NCBI RefSeq assembly: GCF_000227745.2
Contig: NC_018012.1
Span: forward strand, 1,645,478-1,709,477
Length of the DNA stretch: 64,000 bases
Source of the DNA: Thiocystis violascens DSM 198
Lineage (GTDB): Bacteria; Pseudomonadota; Gammaproteobacteria; Chromatiales; Chromatiaceae
Direction: 5' to 3'
How positions within the stretch are numbered: position 1 is the stretch's first letter; every line of letters begins with the position of its first letter. Of the stretch, positions 9,080-16,825 are shown piece by piece. A model generated the notes under the pieces. That model saw nothing but the letters and a program-made list of their open reading frames with translations, was not told the DNA's origin and did not search any database. Made by a program: the position numbers and the translations under genes.

Positions 9080-9361
9080 TCATGGCAGGTAGCGCCGCAC
9101 GAAGGGATTGGGCGTGCTGCGATGCCCCATCGGCATCAGGCCAATCCAGTAGAGCGCGTGCAACGCATAGCCGTCGGCGCGGCTCTCGCGGAAGCGGCCA
9201 TAAAGGCGCACGGTCACCAATCCGAGCAGGATGAAGATCAGCGGCTGATTGACCAGGATGCCAATCACCAGCACCAGGAAGAAGGGCGTGACATCGTCGA
9301 TACGCCAGAACAGCAGGTTCGGTGGATCGTCGATGTGACGGGGCAGCTCCAGGGTCGCCAT
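9080..9361 (-). CDS. TraL-type F conjugation protein
   Basis: Small inner-membrane protein of pilus assembly (VirB3-like), 93 residues. It begins with the TraL signature RHIDDPPNLLFW, has a hydrophobic hairpin (DVTPFFLVLVIGILVNQPLI and following) and ends GHRSTPNPFVRRYLP, as expected for TraL. First gene of the surviving TraL-E-K block. IS copy 2 lies 72 bases upstream, so any native promoter or upstream gene has been cut away. Confidence 0.88.
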   Translation of the reverse strand: MATLELPRHIDDPPNLLFWRIDDVTPFFLVLVIGILVNQPLIFILLGLVTVRLYGRFRESRADGYALHALYWIGLMPMGHRSTPNPFVRRYLP

Positions 9362-9433
9362 CGGGGTCGCTCGCTCCGGGTGAGACAGTCGCTTCGGTGT
9401 GCAAAACGATGCCGACTTTCACGCGCCGCGTCA

Positions 9434-10627
9434 GAGGGTGTAGACAAAATCAAACCGTTGTGGTCAACCGCCGCAGCAGGATGCGCGCCTCCGCCAGCCA
9501 AACCCAGGTTTCGGAGACCGCTGGCAGACGGTCATGATGCATGATCAATCGACGGGCACGCTCATTCCACGCATGGGTGCGCTCGACAACCCAGCGCTTC
9601 GGCAGCGGAACGAAGCCGTCGGCGTTGGCGATCACCACTCGGTCAGGCGCCCCGTCCACGTGCCAGGAGCCAACGCTTTTGTTGGCTGGATGGCGCACGA
9701 CTTCCACGCGGATCGCGTGGGTCTGCTCGGTGGTTTGGGCAAATTGACCGGCGTAGGCGCTATCGACAAACAGCGTGTTGATCTGGGGGTACTTGGCGGC
9801 CGCGTCAGCGACGGCGCCCGAGGCGGCATCGCGGTCCTGAAGATTGGCCGCGACCACGCTCACCGCCAACACGAACCCCAAGGTATCGACCACCAGGCTG
9901 CGCTTGCGCCCCTTGACCTGCTTGCCCGCATCAAAGCCGCTCGGTCCACCCTGCGGCGAGCCGCGGGTCGATTGCGCATCCAGCACCGCCGCCGTCGGCG
10001 CGATCTCACGCCCCTCGCGTTCGCGCCATTGCCCCCGCAGTCGATCATGCATCTGCTCAAACTTCCCAGCCGCACTCCAACGGCGAAACGTCTTGTAGAC
10101 ATTCTGCCAAGGCGCGAAATCGTGCGGCAGCATCCGCCACGCGCACCCCGTGCGCACCACGTAGCAACACGCCTCCAGGATGCTCCGGCGCGACACGCGG
10201 GGCGGTTGACCCCGCCCGCCCGGCATCTCAAAGAGAGCGGCGACCAAGTCCCACTCCGCATCGGTCAGACAACTTGGGTAGCTTTGGTCGGGGTCGTGGC
10301 GACGATGCGCATCCGTATACCCATACCGACGCGGCGTTGCGCGCGCTTGCGCCTCGAGACCACTCTCGCCCCGGAGGCGCGTGACGCCCGCCTCCCGCAA
10401 GGACTTGCGAATCGTTGCTTCATGAGCCTCGATTCCCGTCCGTGCCGCGAGTTCCCGGGCAATCTCTGACAGCGTGGAGGTCGGGCGATCCGTGACAATT
10501 TGACGCAATACCGCTTGCTCCGCCTCGTGAATCTTGGGGGGACGACCAGCTTTCGACATCAGCGCACACCAGCTCAGTTGTAGACTGGTATACAAATAGC
10601 AGCTCAATTATTTTTGTCTACACCCTC
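9434..10627 (-). mobile_element. IS5-family insertion sequence, copy 2
   Basis: 1194 bp with the same 16-bp inverted repeats as copy 1, opposite orientation. It is flanked on both sides by TCA (9431-9433 and 10628-10630), a proper 3-bp TNA duplication. The right flank is the truncated SMC-like gene. The 53 bases to the left (from about 9381) continue that gene in frame, so this looks like a simple insertion into that gene. Confidence 0.92.
9450..10559 (-). CDS. IS5-family transposase (copy 2)
   Basis: Intact 369-residue DDE transposase, identical in predicted protein to copy 1 (helix-turn-helix N-terminus, catalytic DAQS, VDSAYAG and VVERTHAW). Start ATG at 10559; an upstream TTG gives the longer frame. 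Identity between copies points to recent transposition. Confidence 0.9.
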   Translation of the reverse strand: MSKAGRPPKIHEAEQAVLRQIVTDRPTSTLSEIARELAARTGIEAHEATIRKSLREAGVTRLRGESGLEAQARATPRRYGYTDAHRRHDPDQSYPSCLTDAEWDLVAALFEMPGGRGQPPRVSRRSILEACCYVVRTGCAWRMLPHDFAPWQNVYKTFRRWSAAGKFEQMHDRLRGQWREREGREIAPTAAVLDAQSTRGSPQGGPSGFDAGKQVKGRKRSLVVDTLGFVLAVSVVAANLQDRDAASGAVADAAAKYPQINTLFVDSAYAGQFAQTTEQTHAIRVEVVRHPANKSVGSWHVDGAPDRVVIANADGFVPLPKRWVVERTHAWNERARRLIMHHDRLPAVSETWVWLAEARILLRRLTTTV

Positions 10628-10628
10628 T

Positions 10629-12188
10629 CAGGGAGCGCTGAACAAGTGGGATGAGCATACGGTCTCACTGGTCGAATTCCGAGTTAATGGACGCTTGTTC
10701 CGGGCTTTGTACAGTTCGGGGATGCGGGCGTTGTTCGATGCCGACCGCTCCCTGCTGGTCGCGACGTCGGACCATTCGGATTGGAGCGCCGCCTTTGCCC
10801 ATATCACCGGATTCAATCTGGTGCTTATCGACAAGAAGGGGCAAAGCGTCCAAGCAGATCCGAAGTGCTTTTTCCTGCCGTTCTACATCAACCAGGATGG
10901 CAGTTGGCAATCGAGCTGGAACACCTTCACCGGGCTGCAGCAGTTCAGCAGTCCTATGGGGTCGATTCTCGAATACTTCTCCGGCATCAAGCCCCCCGAA
11001 TACTACGAAGCCAAGGCCCAACGCGACGCTGAGCAGCGCCTGCTGGACGATCTGAAGAAAGAGTGTGGCTTCCTCGACAAGGTCCGCGACAGGTTTGGGA
11101 AGCAACTGCCGCTGTCGGGTCCAAAGATTGATCCTGAAAATTTCAAGCTTGAAATCGAGCGGCTGACCGCCGAGATGACCGATCTCAATAGAAGCCAGGA
11201 AAAGCTTCGCGGGCGATCCGTCGCAGAAGGCGAACTGCTGTCTAGCATCCGCATGCAAATCAAATTGGCGAACGAGGTGCTACGGGTCCACGAAGATGAC
11301 GCCAAATACTTGCGCGCCGAGCCTCGTGAACCTCTGGTCTGCCCGGTCTGCAATGCCGAGCACACAGAGTCCTTCATGGACTTGCTCACCTTTGCGGAAG
11401 ACGCTCGGTCGCTGCAAGGCATCACCTTGGGCCTCCAGGAGGACGAGCGAGAAGTCGAAGCAAAGCTAAAGAAAACGGTCACCGAGATCGGTGCACTAGA
11501 AAGCCAATATCGCCGGATTTCCAACCTCCTCGACGTCCGGCGCGGAGATCTTCAGTTTCGCGAGGTAGTCGAGAGCCTAGGTGCCGAACAGGCTATCCAG
11601 ACATTCGAGGAAGAGCGCAAAGTTCTTGGAGAGGAAATCACTGCCCATGTCGGAAGAATCGAGGAATTAAAAGCCAAAATGGACACTTTCACTGACAGAA
11701 AGCGTTCAGGCGAAATTTTGAAGCAATATCGTCATGCCTATTCGGCAGCGCTTTTTGACCTGAATGTTCCGGAGGCGGGAAAGAAGCGTATAAGCCTTAC
11801 GACTCGACCTAATCTCTCTGGCAGTGGCGGACCAAGATCGATACTGGCTTACTATGCGGCTTTATGGGATGTGTGTTACGGGCAGAATGGTGCTTTCACT
11901 GTTCCCTTGGTGATTGACGCGCCCAACCAGCAAGGCCAGGACGACATCAACCTGCCCAAGGTGATCAACTTCGTGTCGGATAAGCTGCCCCCCAAGGCCC
12001 AGTTGATTCTCGGATCTGAAATAGACACAGACCACCTGTTCGACAAGAAGATCATCCTCGAACAGCCTTGCAAATTGCTTGAGGAACAGTATTTCGAAGA
12101 GGCTGTCGCCATGCTTGAGCCGCTGGAGAAGCAGATGTTTGCGGGGGCCAAGGTTGACCAGGAAGGCAAGTTTGACGTCTACCGCTGA
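10629..12188 (+). pseudogene. SMC/Rad50-like ATPase, N-terminus lost, with zinc-hook motif
   Basis: About 519 codons of an ABC-type chromosome-maintenance-like ATPase lacking its Walker A region. Visible parts are a long coiled coil (about residues 120-350) broken by CPVCNAEH, a CxxC apex like the Rad50 zinc hook. The C-terminal ATPase half has signature-like SGSGGPRSILAYYAALW, Walker B PLVIDAPNQQGQD and D-loop region LPKAQLILGS-like residues. The 5' end was cut by IS copy 2; 53 bases left of the element (9381-9433) read on in frame. A TTG in the element end could still start a shortened protein. Such ATPases often sit in anti-phage loci (Lamassu, Wadjet and relatives); no partner is recognisable here. 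Confidence 0.65.
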
Positions 12189-12441
12189 GCAACGCTGCGT
12201 TTTGACCTTGGAATCAAACACCGTCACGCAGCCTAAGTTTGCGCAAGAACTTTGTTGCACGATGCTCGAAATGCCCGCTCGTGACCAGCCCAAAAGCATT
12301 CCACGTCGGCACGTCCAAGCCGCTCCTTCAGTGCATCGACATCGTCGTAACCTGTCACGCAGCCGCCTTCAGATCCTCACGACATGCACCGGCCCGGCCG
12401 TAGCGCCTCATCGACGCGACGGGCTTGCCACTCTATTAAGT
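12189..12441. other. No gene recognised
   Basis: Sequence after the SMC-like stop. No frame on either strand shows a recognisable protein, and no RNA gene or clear terminator is seen. It leads into the yoeB remnant and is probably junction debris. Confidence 0.5.
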
Positions 12442-12449
12442 CGTAATGT

Positions 12450-12608
12450 AAAGCGGCAGGCAATGACGACAAGCTCTGCCTCGGTCGCGCGATAGACCCG
12501 CCGATGGGTGTCGTCGATGCGTCTCGACCCGTAGCCGGAGGGGTTACCGAGCGGCGGCTCCGGCTTGCCGAGGCCGGCGAGCGGCTCGCGAACCGCTTCC
12601 TCGATCAG
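12450..12608 (-). pseudogene. yoeB: YoeB toxin remnant
   Basis: 53 codons that match the C-terminal two thirds of the RelE-fold toxin YoeB: GLGKPEPPLGNPSGYGSRRI, then HRRVYRATEAELVVIACRF. The first 30 or so residues are replaced by unrelated sequence. At the end one extra base after CRF converts the expected His-Tyr terminus (cattac is visible) into TLRLN and read-through. No YefM antitoxin gene is visible. Both defects should inactivate it. Confidence 0.7.
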
Positions 12609-12683
12609 TGTGCTGGCGCAGCAATCCGGCGATAAGATGGCCAAATCGCCAAGAACCGTTGCGTCAGAGCATCAATAGTATCC

Positions 12684-13110
12684 GTGGACGACTTCAACGA
12701 TCTGGTCTATTTCGCCTCCGTGGTGGAGCACCACGGCTTCTCTGCCGCCGCGCGGGCGACCGGGGTCGAGAAGACCCGGCTGAGCCGCCGGGTCGCGGCA
12801 CTGGAAGGGCGTCTGGGCGTGAGACTGCTGCAACGCTCGACGCGCAGTCTGGCGCTGACCGAGGCCGGCCAGCGGTTCTATGACCATTGCCTGGCGGCGG
12901 TGGAGGGTGCCCGTGTCGCCTACGAGAGCATCGCCGAGCTGCGTCGGGAGCCGGCCGGGACGTGCGGATGAGCTGCGCCCGTTGATGGCTCAAAGCTATC
13001 TGGCGCCGATCCTGCCAGGCTTCCTGGCCCGGCATCCCAAGGTCGATCTGATCCTGGATTCCACGGACCGCGAGGTGAATGTGATCGAGGAGCCAGGGCG
13101 AGCGCGTTTA
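12684..13110 (+). pseudogene. LysR-family regulator, frameshifted and truncated
   Basis: The ATG at 12684 opens a LysR DNA-binding domain: LVYFASVVEHHGFSAAARA, TRLSRRVAALEGRLGVRLLQ and the RSTRSLALTEAG wing. After about residue 90 the frame stops. Effector-domain sequence resumes in another frame (MAQSYLAPILPGFLARHPKV and ILDSTDREVNVIEE), then ends at the ISAs1-like sequence. One or two indels lie around 12955-12985. Only the first 120-140 of about 300 residues remain. Confidence 0.75.
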
Positions 13111-13170
13111 AACATTCTGTTTTTCGGGTAGTTGATGGATGCTGACGAGAAACGACTGTTGGAGTTTCTC

Positions 13171-13451
13171 ATGTCAGCCAGCCTTCTTGAGCATTTCACG
13201 TCCTTGGAAGACCATCGGATCGAGCGTCGAAAGCGGCATGCCCTGGCCGATCTTGTACTGTTGACCATCTGCGCCGTCGTCAGCGGGGCGAACGGTTGGG
13301 AGGCCATTGAGGATTTCGGGCACGCAAAGCTGGATTGGCTGCGTCAGTTTGCCCCCTTCGAGAATGGCGTGCCTTCCCATGACTGCATGGCGAACGTGAT
13401 CGCGCGTCTTTCCCCGAAGGGATTTCAGGCGTGTTTATTGAGTTGGACTCA
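13171..13451 (+). pseudogene. ISAs1-family transposase N-terminal fragment
   Basis: About 94 codons matching the start of ISAs1-family (H-repeat-associated) transposases: LLEHFTSLEDHRIERRKRHA, TICAVVSGANGWEAIEDFG, PSHDCMANVIARLSPKGFQ and LSWTQ. Upstream in-frame TTG/ATG codons near 13132 exist, but the family normally starts at MSAS. The catalytic DDE region is absent because IS copy 3 cuts the frame after WTQ. The left end of this element, near 13110, truncates the LysR gene. Confidence 0.8.
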
Positions 13452-14644
13452 GAGGGTGTAGACAAAATCAAACCGTTGTGGTCAACCGCCGCAGCAGGAT
13501 GCGCGCCTCCGCCAGCCAAACCCAGGTTTCGGAGACCGCTGGCAGACGGTCATGATGCATGATCAATCGACGGGCACGCTCATTCCACGCATGGGTGCGC
13601 TCGACAACCCAGCGCTTCGGCAGCGGAACGAAGCCGTCGGCGTTGGCGATCACCACTCGGTCAGGCGCCCCGTCCACGTGCCAGGAGCCAACGCTTTTGT
13701 TGGCTGGATGGCGCACGACTTCCACGCGGATCGCGTGGGTCTGCTCGGTGGTTTGGGCAAATTGACCGGCGTAGGCGCTATCGACAAACAGCGTGTGATC
13801 TGGGGGTACTTGGCGGCCGCGTCAGCGACGGCGCCCGAGGCGGCATCGCGGTCCTGAAGATTGGCCGCGACCACGCTCACCGCCAACACGAACCCCAAGG
13901 TATCGACCACCAGGCTGCGCTTGCGCCCCTTGACCTGCTTGCCCGCATCAAAGCCGCTCGGTCCACCCTGCGGCGAGCCGCGGGTCGATTGCGCATCCAG
14001 CACCGCCGCCGTCGGCGCGATCTCACGCCCCTCGCGTTCGCGCCATTGCCCCCGCAGTCGATCATGCATCTGCTCAAACTTCCCAGCCGCACTCCAACGG
14101 CGAAACGTCTTGTAGACATTCTGCCAAGGCGCGAAATCGTGCGGCAGCATCCGCCACGCGCACCCCGTGCGCACCACGTAGCAACACGCCTCCAGGATGC
14201 TCCGGCGCGACACGCGGGGCGGTTGACCCCGCCCGCCCGGCATCTCAAAGAGAGCGGCGACCAAGTCCCACTCCGCATCGGTCAGACAACTTGGGTAGCT
14301 TTGGTCGGGGTCGTGGCGACGATGCGCATCCGTATACCCATACCGACGCGGCGTTGCGCGCGCTTGCGCCTCGAGACCACTCTCGCCCCGGAGGCGCGTG
14401 ACGCCCGCCTCCCGCAAGGACTTGCGAATCGTTGCTTCATGAGCCTCGATTCCCGTCCGTGCCGCGAGTTCCCGGGCAATCTCTGACAGCGTGGAGGTCG
14501 GGCGATCCGTGACAATTTGACGCAATACCGCTTGCTCCGCCTCGTGAATCTTGGGGGGACGACCAGCTTTCGACATCAGCGCACACCAGCTCAGTTGTAG
14601 ACTGGTATACAAATAGCAGCTCAATTATTTTTGTCTACACCCTC
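13452..14644 (-). mobile_element. IS5-family insertion sequence, copy 3
   Basis: 1193 bp, one base shorter than copies 1 and 2, with the same inverted repeats. Flanks are TCA on the left and TAA on the right, so no true target duplication. The left flank is the ISAs1 fragment and the right is the 3' part of the PP2C gene, which do not join sensibly. This points to a deletion or recombination at this copy. Confidence 0.9.
13468..14576 (-). pseudogene. IS5-family transposase, copy 3, frameshifted
   Basis: Same gene as copies 1 and 2 but lacking one T near 13796 (gtgtgatc instead of gtgttgatc). The frame shifts after AAAKYPQI, so the second catalytic Asp and the Glu are translated in the wrong frame. 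The product is probably inactive, although the element could still be mobilised in trans by the intact copies. Confidence 0.9.
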
Positions 14645-15494
14645 TAACAGAGGCGGTTGCATTCGGCGCGTCGAGGCACCCAAGAACCAAGCGATGATGT
14701 TGTCCAGGCGTCCAAACATCGCAGGCTGCCTGGCTGCCTTCCTGCGAACTATCGAGCAGCCCTACGGCGGTGGTGGCATTGTCTTCGCCTCCGCACCACA
14801 GGGCGAGGTGGACCATTCGATCGACCAGCGCCGAGCTATTACGTTGGGCGGTTCTCACCAAGGCCGAGAGCAGGGGATCGACGTATTGATGAACGCCGTC
14901 GGTAGTAATCAGTGCGAGGTGATGGGTAGGGGAAATCAGCCCGACGTGGGGCACTAGTCCTTGTCCGATGCCGATGAATTGCACCAGTCCTCGTCCGAGC
15001 GGCAGGGAGTCGTCAACGGTCAGTTGTGAGACATCCCCATGGGCATTGAGGCCGTAGATGCGTGAGTCGCCCACGTTGACCCAGGCCCGCTGTTCCCCTC
15101 GAACCCCGACCGCCGACAATGTGCTCCCCTCCTTGCCGCGCCAGCGCTCATAAACGGTTTGGTTGGCGCGCAGGGAGGCCCGCTCAAGTTGCTTGGGCAG
15201 TGAAACCTCCGAGAGTTCCAGCACGTCTGCGGTGAATGCCGAAAGGGCAGTGGCGGCCGCCGCCCCGCCCTCCTTGCCGCCTCCGATCCCATCGGCGACG
15301 GCGAGTACCCACGCGGTTTGACACCCGTCCTGCCATCGGGCCATTAAGACGCGGTCCTGGTTATCGGAACGCACGCTGCCCTGGTGGGTACGCATCGCAA
15401 ACCACTCCGGGACAGCCGCATCTGCGCTGCGATTCGGCGAATGAGCGAGGCAGGATTCTAGGAACTCTTTCACTACGGTAAACGGGCGGGACAT
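14645..15494 (-). pseudogene. PP2C-family Ser/Thr phosphatase, 3' end cut by IS copy 3
   Basis: Metal-dependent protein phosphatase. Motifs in order: MRTHQGSVRSDNQDRVLMA near 32-50 (metal Asp in DNQD), LAVADGIGGGKEGGAAAA near 70-90, VNVGDSRIYGLNAHGDVSQL near 140, LALITTDGVHQYVDPLL near 190 and CGGEDNATTAVGLL near 240, the usual end of the domain. The catalytic domain is therefore complete, and only a C-terminal extension is lost; the frame closes seven codons into the element. PP2C proteins in mobile loci often pair with a kinase or vWA protein, but none is visible. Confidence 0.8.
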
Positions 15495-16178
15495 GAATGC
15501 CAGGTTCTAGTGTCAATTTCCGGACTGCAGAGCGGCCCGAAGGGCTAGCAGATCCTGTTGATTTATCAATGGTTATGTCGTCGACAGCCAGGGTAGGCAT
15601 GTCAATACCAGTCTACGCTGAAGCTAGCCCGAAGACTAGGGATGGGAGCCTGAAGCAGGGGTTCCCGCCCTGAAATACATTATATCTTTGATATAAAAAG
15701 ACATTTACATTAAAAGTTTACGAAAACGTAATTTTCAAGCAACTGATAATAAAGGACTTTTAGAGCCAGCGGGAATCACTGAGCCTGAAGCACGAGATAG
15801 AGGTCCGCCAGGGGGAATATGGTCAAGTCGCCCATTCTTTGGTTTCCGGCTGCTAGATCGAGCAATCTGAAGGGAGTCAGCGTCCGATGCGTTCGCCAAA
15901 GCAGTCGCTTGCTGCTCCCGGCTTCGTGACCCGTTGGGACCGTATGAGCGGTCTGATTGAGTTGGGTCGTGAACTTCCCGCTCCCCATGTGCAAAAGTCA
16001 CCGCCGTCATCGGCAAGAGAGGCTGTTCTCAGCCGATCGCTGCCTGACCGGAGCCTGGAGCACTTCTAGCGTCGTCAGGGCTCACACGCCCGCAGCGGCG
16101 GTCGCTGGGTTCGGCAAAGCCAGCGCGGATGACGCTCAGAACGGGGGGCTGAATCGCTTGAGCGGCAACACGGCGGAC
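15495..16178. other. Intergenic region with AT-rich segment, no gene recognised
   Basis: Between the PP2C start and the DUF4400 stop. Bases 15655-15775 are much more AT-rich than anything nearby and contain tandem ATATAA-like stretches (cattatatctttgatata), a plausible promoter or foreign remnant. Short frames such as the minus-strand 72-codon frame at 15776-15994 resemble nothing known to me. In SXT-like elements traL would normally follow close behind the DUF4400 gene, so this marks another lost junction. Confidence 0.5.
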
Positions 16179-16823
16179 TCACAGCTGTTTCGGCAGATGC
16201 GTGATGCCGGTGCCGATCAGGCGCACGGCGATCAGGGTCAGGAGGGGAATGACGAAGGGGTGCAGGGGCAGCGGAAGCAATAGGGTCAGCAGCAGGAGCC
16301 CAATCACCAGCGTTAAACCAGTCTGACTCGCCTGGCGGGCGACCGGGCTCGGGTAGTCGAAGCCCAATTGACGGATCCGCCAGCGCCAGTGGCCCTCAAG
16401 CACGCCGGCGACGAGCAGCAGTCCGAGCGCCGGCGCCCAGGCCGTGAGCAGGGCGGTACGCAGACAGGCCAGCTCGACCAGCAGGCGGACGGCCTTCGAT
16501 CGCTCGACGAGCCAATCCGGATCGATCCCATCGATCAGGACGGAGACTTGAGGGTCGGCGCTCATCGACTGGCCCGCGATCAACGCGTCGTTCTGGTCCC
16601 TTTGCATCGCGTCCCAACGTCGCGCCAAATCCAAAACCGCCACTGCGCTCCGCTCACCGAGCGCCTGTCGAGACCAGGCCCGCTCCATCGTCCCGACCTG
16701 CTCCAGCCACCCTGTTGGGCCCCAACACGCGATCCCGATCAGACCGACCAGCAGCAAGAGCAGCACGGCGAAGCCACCCGCACCGACAGGGCTCCGCGCA
16801 TCGCCAGGCTCAGGATCCGGCAT
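16179..16823 (-). CDS. DUF4400 conjugative-element membrane protein
   Basis: Inner-membrane protein of 214 residues, found after traD in SXT-like and PFGI-1-like elements; exact role unknown. An N-terminal helix (GGFAVLLLLLVGLIGIACW), a soluble segment of about 75 residues, a helix pair around 115-140 (TAWAPALGLLLVAGVLEGHW) and C-terminal helices (TLVIGLLLLTLLLPLPLH, FVIPLLTLIAVRLIG) match the family topology. The start lies two bases after the traD stop, so the two are co-translated. Confidence 0.8.
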   Translation of the reverse strand: MPDPEPGDARSPVGAGGFAVLLLLLVGLIGIACWGPTGWLEQVGTMERAWSRQALGERSAVAVLDLARRWDAMQRDQNDALIAGQSMSADPQVSVLIDGIDPDWLVERSKAVRLLVELACLRTALLTAWAPALGLLLVAGVLEGHWRWRIRQLGFDYPSPVARQASQTGLTLVIGLLLLTLLLPLPLHPFVIPLLTLIAVRLIGTGITHLPKQL

Positions 16824-16825
16824 GG

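Noticed and set aside
5501..13451. Simple inversion between IS copies 1 and 3
   Set aside because: It would restore matching flanks, but TraL-E-K already lie in ancestral order and orientation with the outer tra genes, and the ATPase gene continues in frame across copy 1.
9434..14644. Composite transposon formed by IS copies 2 and 3
   Set aside because: The copies are direct repeats around cargo, but the outer flanks (TCA and TAA) do not form a target duplication and the inner genes are junk fragments.
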